From contig NZ_SWCO01000003.1 of NCBI RefSeq assembly GCF_005117025.1, forward strand, positions 124,001 to 188,000: 64,000 nucleotides of DNA, given 5' to 3'. Numbering within the stretch: the first letter of the stretch is position 1; every line of letters starts with the position of its first letter. The DNA is from Alteromonas portus. GTDB taxonomy: Bacteria > Pseudomonadota > Gammaproteobacteria > Enterobacterales > Alteromonadaceae. Under the pieces are notes generated by a model. That model had not been told where the DNA came from. It saw only the letters and a program-made list of their open reading frames with translations, and made no database searches. Positions 46,050 through 53,680 of the stretch are shown here, one piece after another. The translations under genes and the position numbers were made by a program.

Positions 46050-48146
46050 ATGAATACTATTCTGGTTACGACCAGTCGCGGTCTTGACGAACTATTAAAA
46101 CAAGAGGTGCTAAGCCTATGCCCTGACGCGCAAATTAAACAAGGGCCTGGCACTATTCAGTTTGAAGGCTCAAAGGAAGATGCGTATAAACTTTGCTTAT
46201 GGTCACGCTTAGCCAACCGCGTAATTTGGGTGCTTGCATCAGGAAAAGCAGGTGACGCAGATGCACTTTACAACACGGCTATGGGTATTGACTGGCAAAT
46301 GCAGATGGATTCACGTCATACCTTATCTGTGCAGTTTATCGGCACAAACTTTGCCATAAAAAACACCCAATTTGGTGCGGTTCGTGTTAAAGACGCCATA
46401 GTCGATTCGTTCGTAGAGCAGGGCTTACCGCGCCCATCAGTAGAGCGTAAAACCCCTGATATCTCTGTATATGCAAGGCTGCATCGCGATAACGTGATTT
46501 TAGGCATAGACCTAGCTGGCGCCAGCTTGCACCAACGCGCGTACCGACAAGAAACGGGCGACGCGCCGCTTAAAGAGCATATTGCAAGCGCCATGTTAAT
46601 GCGTAGTGGTTGGACGGAAAATATCGACGCGCCATTAGTAGACCTTATGTGCGGTTCAGGCACTATCGCCATAGAAGCGGCTTACATTGCCCGAAACATT
46701 GCACCAGGTATTAAGCGAGTTTACTGGGGCTTCACTAAATGGCTTGGCCATGAAGCGAAAGTATGGGATGAGTTAGTCGAACATGCTATTTCCGCGCAAA
46801 AGCCAAGCTGCGGCGGCATTTACGCAGGTGACTTCAGCCGTAAAATGGTAGCCATTGCGAAAGCCAACGCCGATTTCGCTGGCGTGTTTAACGATATTTC
46901 CTTTTCACAACAAGACGCAACGAAATCGTCGCCGCCGGTGAGTACTCCAGGCTACGTTGTGTCTAACCCTCCTTACGGTGAGCGTTTGGGCGAACTAACC
47001 TCGCTAATACCATTATTTAGTGACTGGGGTAAGCGCTTTAAAGAAGCCTGGAAAGGATGGCATGTATCCCTTCTTAGCAGTAATCGTGATTTGCTGCGCG
47101 TGCTTAAGCTACGTGCCACTAAAGACTATGCCATGAACAACGGTAAGTTAGAGTGTCGCTTAGCCAACTATGTGCTTGATGAACAAAACACGGTGCAGTT
47201 TAGTGAAGACGCCAGCAACCATGAGTTTGCGAATCGTCTCAAGAAAAACCTTAAACGTATGAAAGGTTGGATAAAGAGCGCTAACACTAACTGTTACCGC
47301 ATATACGATGCTGACTTACCGGACTATAACGTTGCTGTAGACAGGTATGGCGATTGGCTGGTCGTTCAAGAGTACGCGCCACCTAAAACTGTATCTGAAG
47401 ATAAGGCCCGTAAGCGCCTGCAAGAAGTGTTACTTCATTTGCCTGCCGTAACAGGTATATCACCAAAGCACATTGCGCTTAAAGTGCGTAGTCAACAAAA
47501 AGGCACCAAGCAGTACGAGAAAATTAACCAGTCTGGCGACATGATGGAAGTGTTTGAAAATGGCGCGCGTTTCCTGGTTAACCTGACTGACTACTTAGAC
47601 ACGGGTCTTTTCTTAGATCACCGTAATACCCGTCAAAAGGTTCAGGCGTTGTCCCAGGGTAAAGATGTGCTAAACCTGTTTTCATATACGGGAAGTGTGT
47701 CTGTTTTCGCGGGTATGGGTGGTGCGAAATCTGTTACTACTGTGGATATGTCTAACACCTATTTAGAATGGGCAAAGAAAAACGTAGCACTGAATAAACT
47801 TACTAGCCCACATGCTTTTATTCAAGCGGATTGCACAACGTGGTTAGGTACCCATAAAGGGAAATACGACTTAATTTTTATCGACCCACCGTCGTTTTCT
47901 AACTCAAAGCGGATGCAAAGCACCTGGGATGTACAGCGCGACCACGTAAAAATGCTTACCGACGCTAAAGCGTGTCTAAAAGAGCAGGGGATTATTATAT
48001 TCTCTAACAATAAGCGTGGCTTTAAGTTAGATGAAACTGCCATTAACAATCTTGGATTGTCAGTGGAGAATATAACCAAAGACACTATTCCTGAAGATTT
48101 CGCCCGCAAAGGTAACATTCATCAGTGCTGGGTATTAAGTTCATGA
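46050..48146 (+). CDS. rlmL: Bifunctional 23S rRNA methyltransferase RlmKL (m2G2445 and m7G2069)
   Basis: A 698-residue fusion enzyme acting on 23S rRNA during ribosome assembly. The N-terminal THUMP region (about 45-155) and the RlmL methyltransferase domain with VVSNPPYGERLGE (near residue 305) make m2G2445. The C-terminal RlmK domain, with LNLFSYTGSVSVFAG and FIDPPSFSNSKR (near 610), makes m7G2069. Length is close to the Escherichia coli protein (702). Its stop codon overlaps the ATG of the glutaredoxin-like gene (ATGA). Confidence 0.95.
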   Translation: MNTILVTTSRGLDELLKQEVLSLCPDAQIKQGPGTIQFEGSKEDAYKLCLWSRLANRVIWVLASGKAGDADALYNTAMGIDWQMQMDSRHTLSVQFIGTNFAIKNTQFGAVRVKDAIVDSFVEQGLPRPSVERKTPDISVYARLHRDNVILGIDLAGASLHQRAYRQETGDAPLKEHIASAMLMRSGWTENIDAPLVDLMCGSGTIAIEAAYIARNIAPGIKRVYWGFTKWLGHEAKVWDELVEHAISAQKPSCGGIYAGDFSRKMVAIAKANADFAGVFNDISFSQQDATKSSPPVSTPGYVVSNPPYGERLGELTSLIPLFSDWGKRFKEAWKGWHVSLLSSNRDLLRVLKLRATKDYAMNNGKLECRLANYVLDEQNTVQFSEDASNHEFANRLKKNLKRMKGWIKSANTNCYRIYDADLPDYNVAVDRYGDWLVVQEYAPPKTVSEDKARKRLQEVLLHLPAVTGISPKHIALKVRSQQKGTKQYEKINQSGDMMEVFENGARFLVNLTDYLDTGLFLDHRNTRQKVQALSQGKDVLNLFSYTGSVSVFAGMGGAKSVTTVDMSNTYLEWAKKNVALNKLTSPHAFIQADCTTWLGTHKGKYDLIFIDPPSFSNSKRMQSTWDVQRDHVKMLTDAKACLKEQGIIIFSNNKRGFKLDETAINNLGLSVENITKDTIPEDFARKGNIHQCWVLSS

Positions 48147-48376
48147 AAATTTATTTCTACACCGGGCCCCAATGTAGTCTGTGCGACTCAGCTGATGTTG
48201 AACTTCAGCAAACGTCAATGTTTACATCGCTTGACATAGAAAAAGTTAACATTCGCACAAGCACCGAGCTTTACCATTTGTACGGTGCAAGGATCCCCGT
48301 TTTAAAACGGGCAGATAATGAAAAAGAAATCGGCTGGCCTTTTAATACCGCCGATTTAGAGGAGTTTCTTCAGTGA
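48143..48376 (+). CDS. Glutaredoxin-like (DUF836) small protein
   Basis: A 77-residue thioredoxin-fold protein with a CSLC redox motif in YTGPQCSLCDSADVEL and the cis-Pro segment ARIPVLKR. It matches the glutaredoxin-like DUF836 family; the redox partner is unknown. The ATG at 48143 overlaps the rlmKL stop by four bases and is preferred over an upstream in-frame GTG. The stop overlaps the uup start (GTGA). The gene is thus embedded by translational coupling between rlmKL and uup. Confidence 0.85.
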   Translation: MKIYFYTGPQCSLCDSADVELQQTSMFTSLDIEKVNIRTSTELYHLYGARIPVLKRADNEKEIGWPFNTADLEEFLQ

Positions 48377-50313
48377 GCATTTTGCAGTTAAAAAACATCA
48401 CTGTTATCTATGGAAATCCACCGCTTTTAGACGGTGTCGAACTCGTTGTTCAGCCTAAAGAGCGCGTATGTTTAGTTGGGCGTAACGGAAGCGGTAAATC
48501 CACCCTTATGAAAGTGATTGCCGGTGATATTATTGCCGACGACGGTCAGCGTATTATCGAAAACAATAAGGTTATTGCGCGCTTAGAGCAGGACCCGCCT
48601 CAAACCACCGATGTGACACTTTTTGATTATGTTGCCGAAGGTTTATCTGACGTAGGTGAAACCCTTAAAGCTTATTTTCACCAAACTCGTATCGTGGGTG
48701 AAGATCCAAGCGAAGCGAATTTAAATAAATTACAGCGTCTACAAGAACAGTTAGAAGCAAGAGACGCATGGCAGTTTGAACAGCAAATAGAACAAACGCT
48801 CACCATGCTAAAGCTAGACCCTGAGATATCGTTATCTACTCTGTCTGGGGGATGGCGTAGAAAAGCAGCGCTAGCTCGTGCTTTAGTGCGTCAGCCTGAT
48901 TTATTACTGTTGGACGAACCGACCAACCACCTTGATATCGAAATGATCCGCTGGCTTGAATCGAGTTTGAGCAACTATCAGGGTGCTATTGTGTTCGTAA
49001 GCCATGACCGTGCTTTTATCCGCGCCATGGCCACACGTATTATTGACCTAGACCGCGGCTCTGTAACCAGCTACCCGGGTAATTACGAAACCTATCTTGA
49101 GAAAAAACAGCACGATTTAGAAGTTGAAGCGTCGCAAAACGCTGAGTTTGATAAAAAGCTAGCTCAAGAAGAAGTGTGGATACGACAGGGCATTAAGGCG
49201 CGCCGTACCCGCAACGAAGGCCGAGTAAGAGCGCTGAAAAAACTACGTGAAGAGCGAAAAGCCCGCAGAGCTGTTCAAGGTAATGCGGTAGTCAATCAAC
49301 ATCAGGGCGCACGCTCTGGAAAAATGGTGTTTGAAGTAAAAGATTTAAGCTACAGCATTGAAGGCAAACCCATTGTTAAAGGGTTAAACCTGAATGTTTT
49401 GCGTGGTGACAAGCTTGCACTTATTGGCCCTAATGGTAGCGGTAAAAGTACGCTTATCAAGCTATTGTTAGGCGAATTACAACCCGACAACGGCAATTGC
49501 AAACAAGGCACCAACCTTGAAGTGGCATACTTTGACCAACATCGCCACGGCTTGGATTTAGAAAAGTCTGTGATAGACGCGGTAGGCGACGGTAAGCGCG
49601 ACCTGATGGTAAATGGTCATCCGCGCCACGTTATTAGCTACCTACAAGACTATCTATTCACACCTGAGCGCGTTAATGCGCCAGTTAAGTCGCTATCTGG
49701 TGGTGAAAAGAACCGTCTTATGTTGGCCAAGCTTATGCTTAAGCCAAGTAATGTTCTGGTACTGGATGAGCCAACTAACGATCTTGATGTTGAAACTTTA
49801 GAGATGCTCGAAACCTTACTCAACGAATATACCGGCACCGTGCTTTTAGTCAGTCACGATAGGGAATTTGTTGATAACGTAGCAAATAGTAGCGTGGTAT
49901 TCGAGGGTAATGGAATGCTTCGCGAATTTATTGGGGGTTTCACTGACGTAGAAAACTGGTATAAAGAGCAACAGGAAAAACGTCAGCAAATCGAAAAGGA
50001 AGAAAAAGCCAAGGTAAAGAATGAAACTAATTCAGCTTCAGACAGTCCTAGTGCTAAGTCTTCTCCCCGTAAGACGAAAAAGCTATCATACAAAGACCAG
50101 CGTGAACTTGAGTCCTTACCGAAAGAACTAGAAACACTTGAGGAAGAGCTTGAGGCTATGCAAGAAAAAGTCAACGACCCAGATTTTTTCAAACAAGACA
50201 GTGACATTACTGCCAAGGCGTTAGCCGAGCTGGCAGATAAAGAAGAATTACTTTCCCAGAAATATGCGCGCTGGGATGAACTAGAAAGTATGCTGGAAGA
50301 TAATCAGCAGTAA
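48373..50313 (+). CDS. uup: ABC-F ATPase Uup
   Basis: A 646-residue soluble ABC-F protein with two nucleotide-binding domains. Walker A motifs are GRNGSGKST (about residue 36) and GPNGSGKST (about 352). Signature and Walker B segments are LSGGWRRKAALARAL with LLLLDEPTNHLD, and LSGGEKNRLMLAKLML with VLVLDEPTNDLD. A charged linker and a C-terminal coiled-coil domain (about 560-646) identify Uup. Family members act on ribosomes and DNA branch structures and affect precise transposon excision. The GTG start overlaps the stop of the preceding gene. Confidence 0.94.
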   Translation: MSILQLKNITVIYGNPPLLDGVELVVQPKERVCLVGRNGSGKSTLMKVIAGDIIADDGQRIIENNKVIARLEQDPPQTTDVTLFDYVAEGLSDVGETLKAYFHQTRIVGEDPSEANLNKLQRLQEQLEARDAWQFEQQIEQTLTMLKLDPEISLSTLSGGWRRKAALARALVRQPDLLLLDEPTNHLDIEMIRWLESSLSNYQGAIVFVSHDRAFIRAMATRIIDLDRGSVTSYPGNYETYLEKKQHDLEVEASQNAEFDKKLAQEEVWIRQGIKARRTRNEGRVRALKKLREERKARRAVQGNAVVNQHQGARSGKMVFEVKDLSYSIEGKPIVKGLNLNVLRGDKLALIGPNGSGKSTLIKLLLGELQPDNGNCKQGTNLEVAYFDQHRHGLDLEKSVIDAVGDGKRDLMVNGHPRHVISYLQDYLFTPERVNAPVKSLSGGEKNRLMLAKLMLKPSNVLVLDEPTNDLDVETLEMLETLLNEYTGTVLLVSHDREFVDNVANSSVVFEGNGMLREFIGGFTDVENWYKEQQEKRQQIEKEEKAKVKNETNSASDSPSAKSSPRKTKKLSYKDQRELESLPKELETLEEELEAMQEKVNDPDFFKQDSDITAKALAELADKEELLSQKYARWDELESMLEDNQQ

Positions 50314-50325
50314 ATAGGATTTTAA

Positions 50326-52083
50326 ATGAAACGAACTCAGCTTGCCGCCGCCGTTCTGTTGGCAACAGGAAGTGTTTCGGCATTCGCCGCGACCTATTCA
50401 GTGACGCCTCTTCCTTTGCAGGATACCGCTAGAAACAATTTTGCACGTTCAATCGATAATTCGGGCAAAATGTTGTCTGTGGTACAGCTTGAATACAACC
50501 CTCCCGTTGATGTAGAGCAACTGGAAGATGACACCACGTTCTTCGATGTGAATGGCTCCAGTTTAGAAAATGAAGACGACGCGCGCCAAGGTGTGTTTAC
50601 TGACGCGGACTACACCACTATCGTTAATTACCTGCTGTCGAATTTTACTGCCACAACCGGTCAAAAGCTTGGTTCGTATAGAACGTTTATTACTGATACT
50701 CAAGATATTTCCTTGGTTCCGGGTTTAGACGAAATTACTGAAAAGTTTGATGACTATACCCGTTCTGTCGAAGCAATAGGTAGAGACAGCCTGAATGGAA
50801 ACTTCATCGTGGGTGACTCATCTGGTTTGGTGGTTCTAGACGCTTACGAAAATGAAGATGGTGACACCATCAATTACACTTACCCAGAGTCAGCGCAACA
50901 AGGTTTCGTTCAATCGTCTAACGTAACAAAGGTGTTACCCGCTGTTGATACTACTGCTGGCGGCTTTTCCTCTGCTCGTGCAGTAAATTCGAACTTACAA
51001 GTGGCCGGTTTTAGCACAGTTAGCTTTTTAGACGATGTTGAAGAGGCAGTTGAAACTTGTGCTGACGACGAGCTTCGCGGAGACCAGTCAGAAGGCCGTT
51101 GTCTTTATACCGTTTACAATGGTGAATTTGCAGTACCGCGTATTTCTAGCTACTTCTTAAACACATCAACCAATTATTTACCGAGCTTCGTTTTACTATC
51201 AGAAGTTAATGCCACTATTTGGCAGATTGACGTAAATGGTGATGTTATTAGCACAGATACTTATCCATTGTTGTTTGAGCCTGATGAAGACGATACGTCA
51301 CATTATTTCACCTATGCTTACGATATCAATAATCAAGGTATAGCAGTGGGTGAAGGCTTAACAGGCGATCGCATTACCATTACGCGCCCTAATCAGTCTG
51401 GCTTGACTGAAAGCGAGCGCGTAGCAACCGTATTTAGAGATGGCGAAACAATAGAACTTCTTCCTCGCGAAGAAAACATCATTAGCCAAGCAATTGCTAT
51501 TAACGACGAGAACTGGGTCACAGGTGCAGTGCTTCGTTCACAAAGCGATATCGCACGCTCACGCCTTTTTGTTTATAACCTAGATACGCAAGAGCAGAAA
51601 TACCCAGATGGATTTTTCGTAAGTGCAGGGGTTACTGCAAATGCGATCAACAATAACAATATTGTTGTGGGCAAGGCAGATGTTGATGCGACAAGCGATA
51701 CCTTACGTGAAACTGCTGCGTTTATGTATAACATTGATACAGAAGAATTTCTTGATCTCAATGATTTAGTGTCTTGTGACAATACCTATGAGCTTATTGA
51801 AGCCGTTGATATCAACGATGACAACGAGATTATTGCTAACGCGCGCGTAAAAACAAATAGTAAGTACGTAACTGGCGTTGACATCATTAACTCAAGCGGT
51901 GAAACAGAGTTAATTGATTCAGTGGTTGCGGTTAAACTATCTCCAATAGCTAATGGCTCTATAGACGATTGTGAGATCCCTGAAGACGAGCAACCTTTTG
52001 AGCGCAGCGGTGCTTCTACTGGTTGGCTAGCATTCATCGGATTATTTGCGGCCGCATTTGTACGTAGACGCATAAAGAAATAA
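50326..52083 (+). CDS. DUF3466 exported protein with GlyGly-CTERM-like tail
   Basis: A 585-residue secreted or surface protein of unknown function, family DUF3466. A signal peptide is cleaved near SVSAFAA (about residue 22). The body has repeated motifs with AINNNNIVVGKADV and DINDDNEIIANARV, like HAF-type or propeller repeats (DINNQGIAVGEG). The C-terminus is a RSGASTGW motif, a hydrophobic helix and RRRIKK, a GlyGly-CTERM-like sorting tail similar to that of the M36 peptidase. It starts 12 bases after uup. Secretion by type II plus rhombosortase is inferred. Confidence 0.85.
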   Translation: MKRTQLAAAVLLATGSVSAFAATYSVTPLPLQDTARNNFARSIDNSGKMLSVVQLEYNPPVDVEQLEDDTTFFDVNGSSLENEDDARQGVFTDADYTTIVNYLLSNFTATTGQKLGSYRTFITDTQDISLVPGLDEITEKFDDYTRSVEAIGRDSLNGNFIVGDSSGLVVLDAYENEDGDTINYTYPESAQQGFVQSSNVTKVLPAVDTTAGGFSSARAVNSNLQVAGFSTVSFLDDVEEAVETCADDELRGDQSEGRCLYTVYNGEFAVPRISSYFLNTSTNYLPSFVLLSEVNATIWQIDVNGDVISTDTYPLLFEPDEDDTSHYFTYAYDINNQGIAVGEGLTGDRITITRPNQSGLTESERVATVFRDGETIELLPREENIISQAIAINDENWVTGAVLRSQSDIARSRLFVYNLDTQEQKYPDGFFVSAGVTANAINNNNIVVGKADVDATSDTLRETAAFMYNIDTEEFLDLNDLVSCDNTYELIEAVDINDDNEIIANARVKTNSKYVTGVDIINSSGETELIDSVVAVKLSPIANGSIDDCEIPEDEQPFERSGASTGWLAFIGLFAAAFVRRRIKK

Positions 52084-52115
52084 TCGAGCGTTTAATTAAA
52101 TACAGCTAACTTTCG

Positions 52116-52142
52116 AAAGCCACATTCGTGTGGCTTTTTTTA
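52116..52142 (+). terminator. Intrinsic terminator after the DUF3466 gene
   Basis: AAAGCCAC-ATTC-GTGGCTTTTTTT lies about 35 bases past the stop codon and closes the pyrD-to-DUF3466 series. Confidence 0.9.
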
Positions 52143-52383
52143 TGCCTAAAAACCGAAAAAATAGACATATTTATGCATAAAAAATGTAACATAAATTTCA
52201 TCGAAACTTCATTTGTTTAAAGTTTGTCAAGTGTTTTTATTTTATATTTTTCTTGAACCATTTTGTTAATTGCACTATCACAGTAATGTACGCAATCACT
52301 TTTCCGGCACTATCAACCGATATGATGTAGAGCGCTCGTGAAAATGATTTGTTGTACATTCAACAAACAAAAGAGGCTAATCA
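52143..52383 (+). promoter_or_regulatory. rmf promoter and leader with a stem-loop near the ribosome site
   Basis: An AT-rich 240-base region upstream of rmf with no gene. A TTGTTG-TACATT-CAACAA hairpin (52349-52366) ends six bases before the AGAGG ribosome site (52372-52376). This could stabilise the mRNA or control its translation. Promoter elements cannot be fixed by eye. Confidence 0.45.
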
Positions 52384-52560
52384 ATGAAAAGACAAAAAAG
52401 AGATAAACTGACACGCGCTCATTCTAAAGGCTATCAAGCTGGTATTAGCGGTCGTTCAAAGGAAAATTGTCCATTTCAGCAAAACGATGCACGTTCACAG
52501 TGGTTAGGTGGGTGGCGCGAGGCAGTAGAGGATAGACACTTAGGTTTAAGTGTTAAATAA
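52384..52560 (+). CDS. rmf: Ribosome modulation factor (hibernation factor RMF)
   Basis: A 58-residue protein, too short for many gene finders. It converts 70S ribosomes to inactive 100S dimers in stationary phase. The match to the family is clear: KRQKRDKLTRAHSKGYQAGI, GRSKENCPF and QWLGGWREAVEDR, nearly the Escherichia coli sequence (55 residues). The ATG follows an AGAGG site at seven bases. Its place between uup and fabA is the same as in Escherichia coli, where pqiABC intervenes. A strong terminator follows. Confidence 0.96.
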   Translation: MKRQKRDKLTRAHSKGYQAGISGRSKENCPFQQNDARSQWLGGWREAVEDRHLGLSVK

Positions 52561-52593
52561 CACTTCTCTTTTATGAACTGATTATGCAAAAAG

Positions 52594-52622
52594 GAAAGCC
52601 CCAGAATTGGGGCTTTTTTATT
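52594..52622. terminator. Bidirectional terminator between rmf and fabA
   Basis: AAAGCCCC-AGAATT-GGGGCTTTTTTATT lies 35 bases past the rmf stop codon. The opposite face carries AAAAAGCCCC, and fabA converges from the right, so it may serve both genes. Confidence 0.88.
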
Positions 52623-52660
52623 GTGTTAAGCAAGTATACCTAAATGGCGATAGGGGTATT

Positions 52661-53179
52661 TTAAAAATTCGACGTATCTTGGAATAGTCCAACTTTTAAA
52701 TCTTTCGCGACATAAATCTCACGACCATCTACTTCTACTGAGCCATCTGCCATACCCATGAAGAGTTTTCGCTTAATGACGCGCTTCATAGTGATTTTGT
52801 AAGTAACCTTTTTCGCTGTTGGAAGGATCTGCCCAGTAAACTTCACTTCACCAACACCTAAAGCACGACCTTTTCCTGGGCCACCACTCCAACCAAGGAA
52901 GAAACCAACTAATTGCCACATTGCGTCAAGGCCAAGGCAGCCTGGCATCACTGGATCACCTGGAAAATGGCAGTCAAAAAACCATAAATCTGGAGAGATA
53001 TCTAATTCAGCGATAATTTCGCCTTTTCCATGCTCGCCGCCATCTTCAGTAATTGAGACGACCCGATCCATCATTAGCATATTAGGGGCGGGAAGTTGAC
53101 TGTTCCCGGGACCAAACATTTCCCCACGACTACATGCCAATAAATCTTCTTTGTTAAAACTACTTTTCTTCTCTGACAT
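52661..53179 (-). CDS. fabA: 3-hydroxydecanoyl-[ACP] dehydratase/isomerase FabA
   Basis: A 172-residue hotdog enzyme that dehydrates 3-hydroxydecanoyl-ACP and isomerises the product to cis-3-decenoyl-ACP, the branch point to unsaturated fatty acids. The active-site segment [20 protein letters not shown] holds His71 and the downstream Asp. The ATG at 53179 gives exactly the Escherichia coli length and places the catalytic histidine at the same residue; a TTG six bases upstream is less likely. A FabR-like palindrome lies 41 bases upstream, so repression by FabR in response to unsaturated acyl chains is likely. Confidence 0.96.
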   Translation of the reverse strand: MSEKKSSFNKEDLLACSRGEMFGPGNSQLPAPNMLMMDRVVSITEDGGEHGKGEIIAELDISPDLWFFDCHFPGDPVMPGCLGLDAMWQLVGFFLGWSGGPGKGRALGVGEVKFTGQILPTAKKVTYKITMKRVIKRKLFMGMADGSVEVDGREIYVAKDLKVGLFQDTSNF

Positions 53180-53219
53180 TCCCAACTCATTGTTGTTATT
53201 AAAGTGACGGTGTTAATTT

Positions 53220-53237
53220 AGCGAACAGTTGTACGCC
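53220..53237. promoter_or_regulatory. FabR-like operator upstream of fabA
   Basis: AGCGAACA-GT-TGTACGCC is an 18-base near-perfect palindrome close to the known FabR consensus (AGCG-ACA-N2-TGT-CGCT). It sits 41 bases upstream of the fabA ATG, where it would overlap the promoter. The match is from memory of the consensus. Confidence 0.7.
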
Positions 53238-53386
53238 AAACAACTCTGAACAGTCATTTTTCTGAAGAAAAACGCATGCTAATATATTCTTAGTTAATTT
53301 AACTCGTGCAAATGTTGCCCTACAAGCGCAATTTATAAACAGCGATTATTCTACGCTTCACAATAGCGTACCTTTATGTGAAAACT

Positions 53387-53674
53387 ATGACAGAACAAAC
53401 AACAAAAAAAGCCATAAAAAAGAGTCCTGCGGATAAAGCTAAAGCAAATGCGGACAAGCAGCGCCGGTTCAGAGAAAGACAGAAAGACGCAGGAAAGAAA
53501 CTTGTAAGAGGGTACGTGAGCCCAGAGGCTAAGGCTTGCTATGACGAAATTCGTGACAAAACAGGTTGGACCGACAGCGAAGCTATGTCCAATGCTATGC
53601 GATTAATGTATGCGGCCTACAAATGTGGTCAAATAAAACTTTTAAATGAATGGCTTAGAAAAAATAACCGTTAG
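53387..53674 (+). CDS. Small basic protein, possible RHH-type DNA-binding protein
   Basis: A 95-residue, lysine-rich protein. A basic N-terminal tail contains KANADKQRRFRERQKDAG. A compact C-terminal part follows (VRGYVSPEAKACYDEI, then TGWTDSEAMSNAMRLMYAAY) whose strand-helix-helix pattern resembles ribbon-helix-helix proteins. That similarity is weak, so function is not assigned. The ATG at 53387 is chosen; a GTG at 53378 would add three residues, and neither has a good ribosome site. It is divergent from fabA and ends six bases from the convergent photolyase-like gene, with an AATGGC/GCCATT stem across the junction. Confidence 0.6.
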   Translation: MTEQTTKKAIKKSPADKAKANADKQRRFRERQKDAGKKLVRGYVSPEAKACYDEIRDKTGWTDSEAMSNAMRLMYAAYKCGQIKLLNEWLRKNNR

Positions 53675-53680
53675 GCCATT

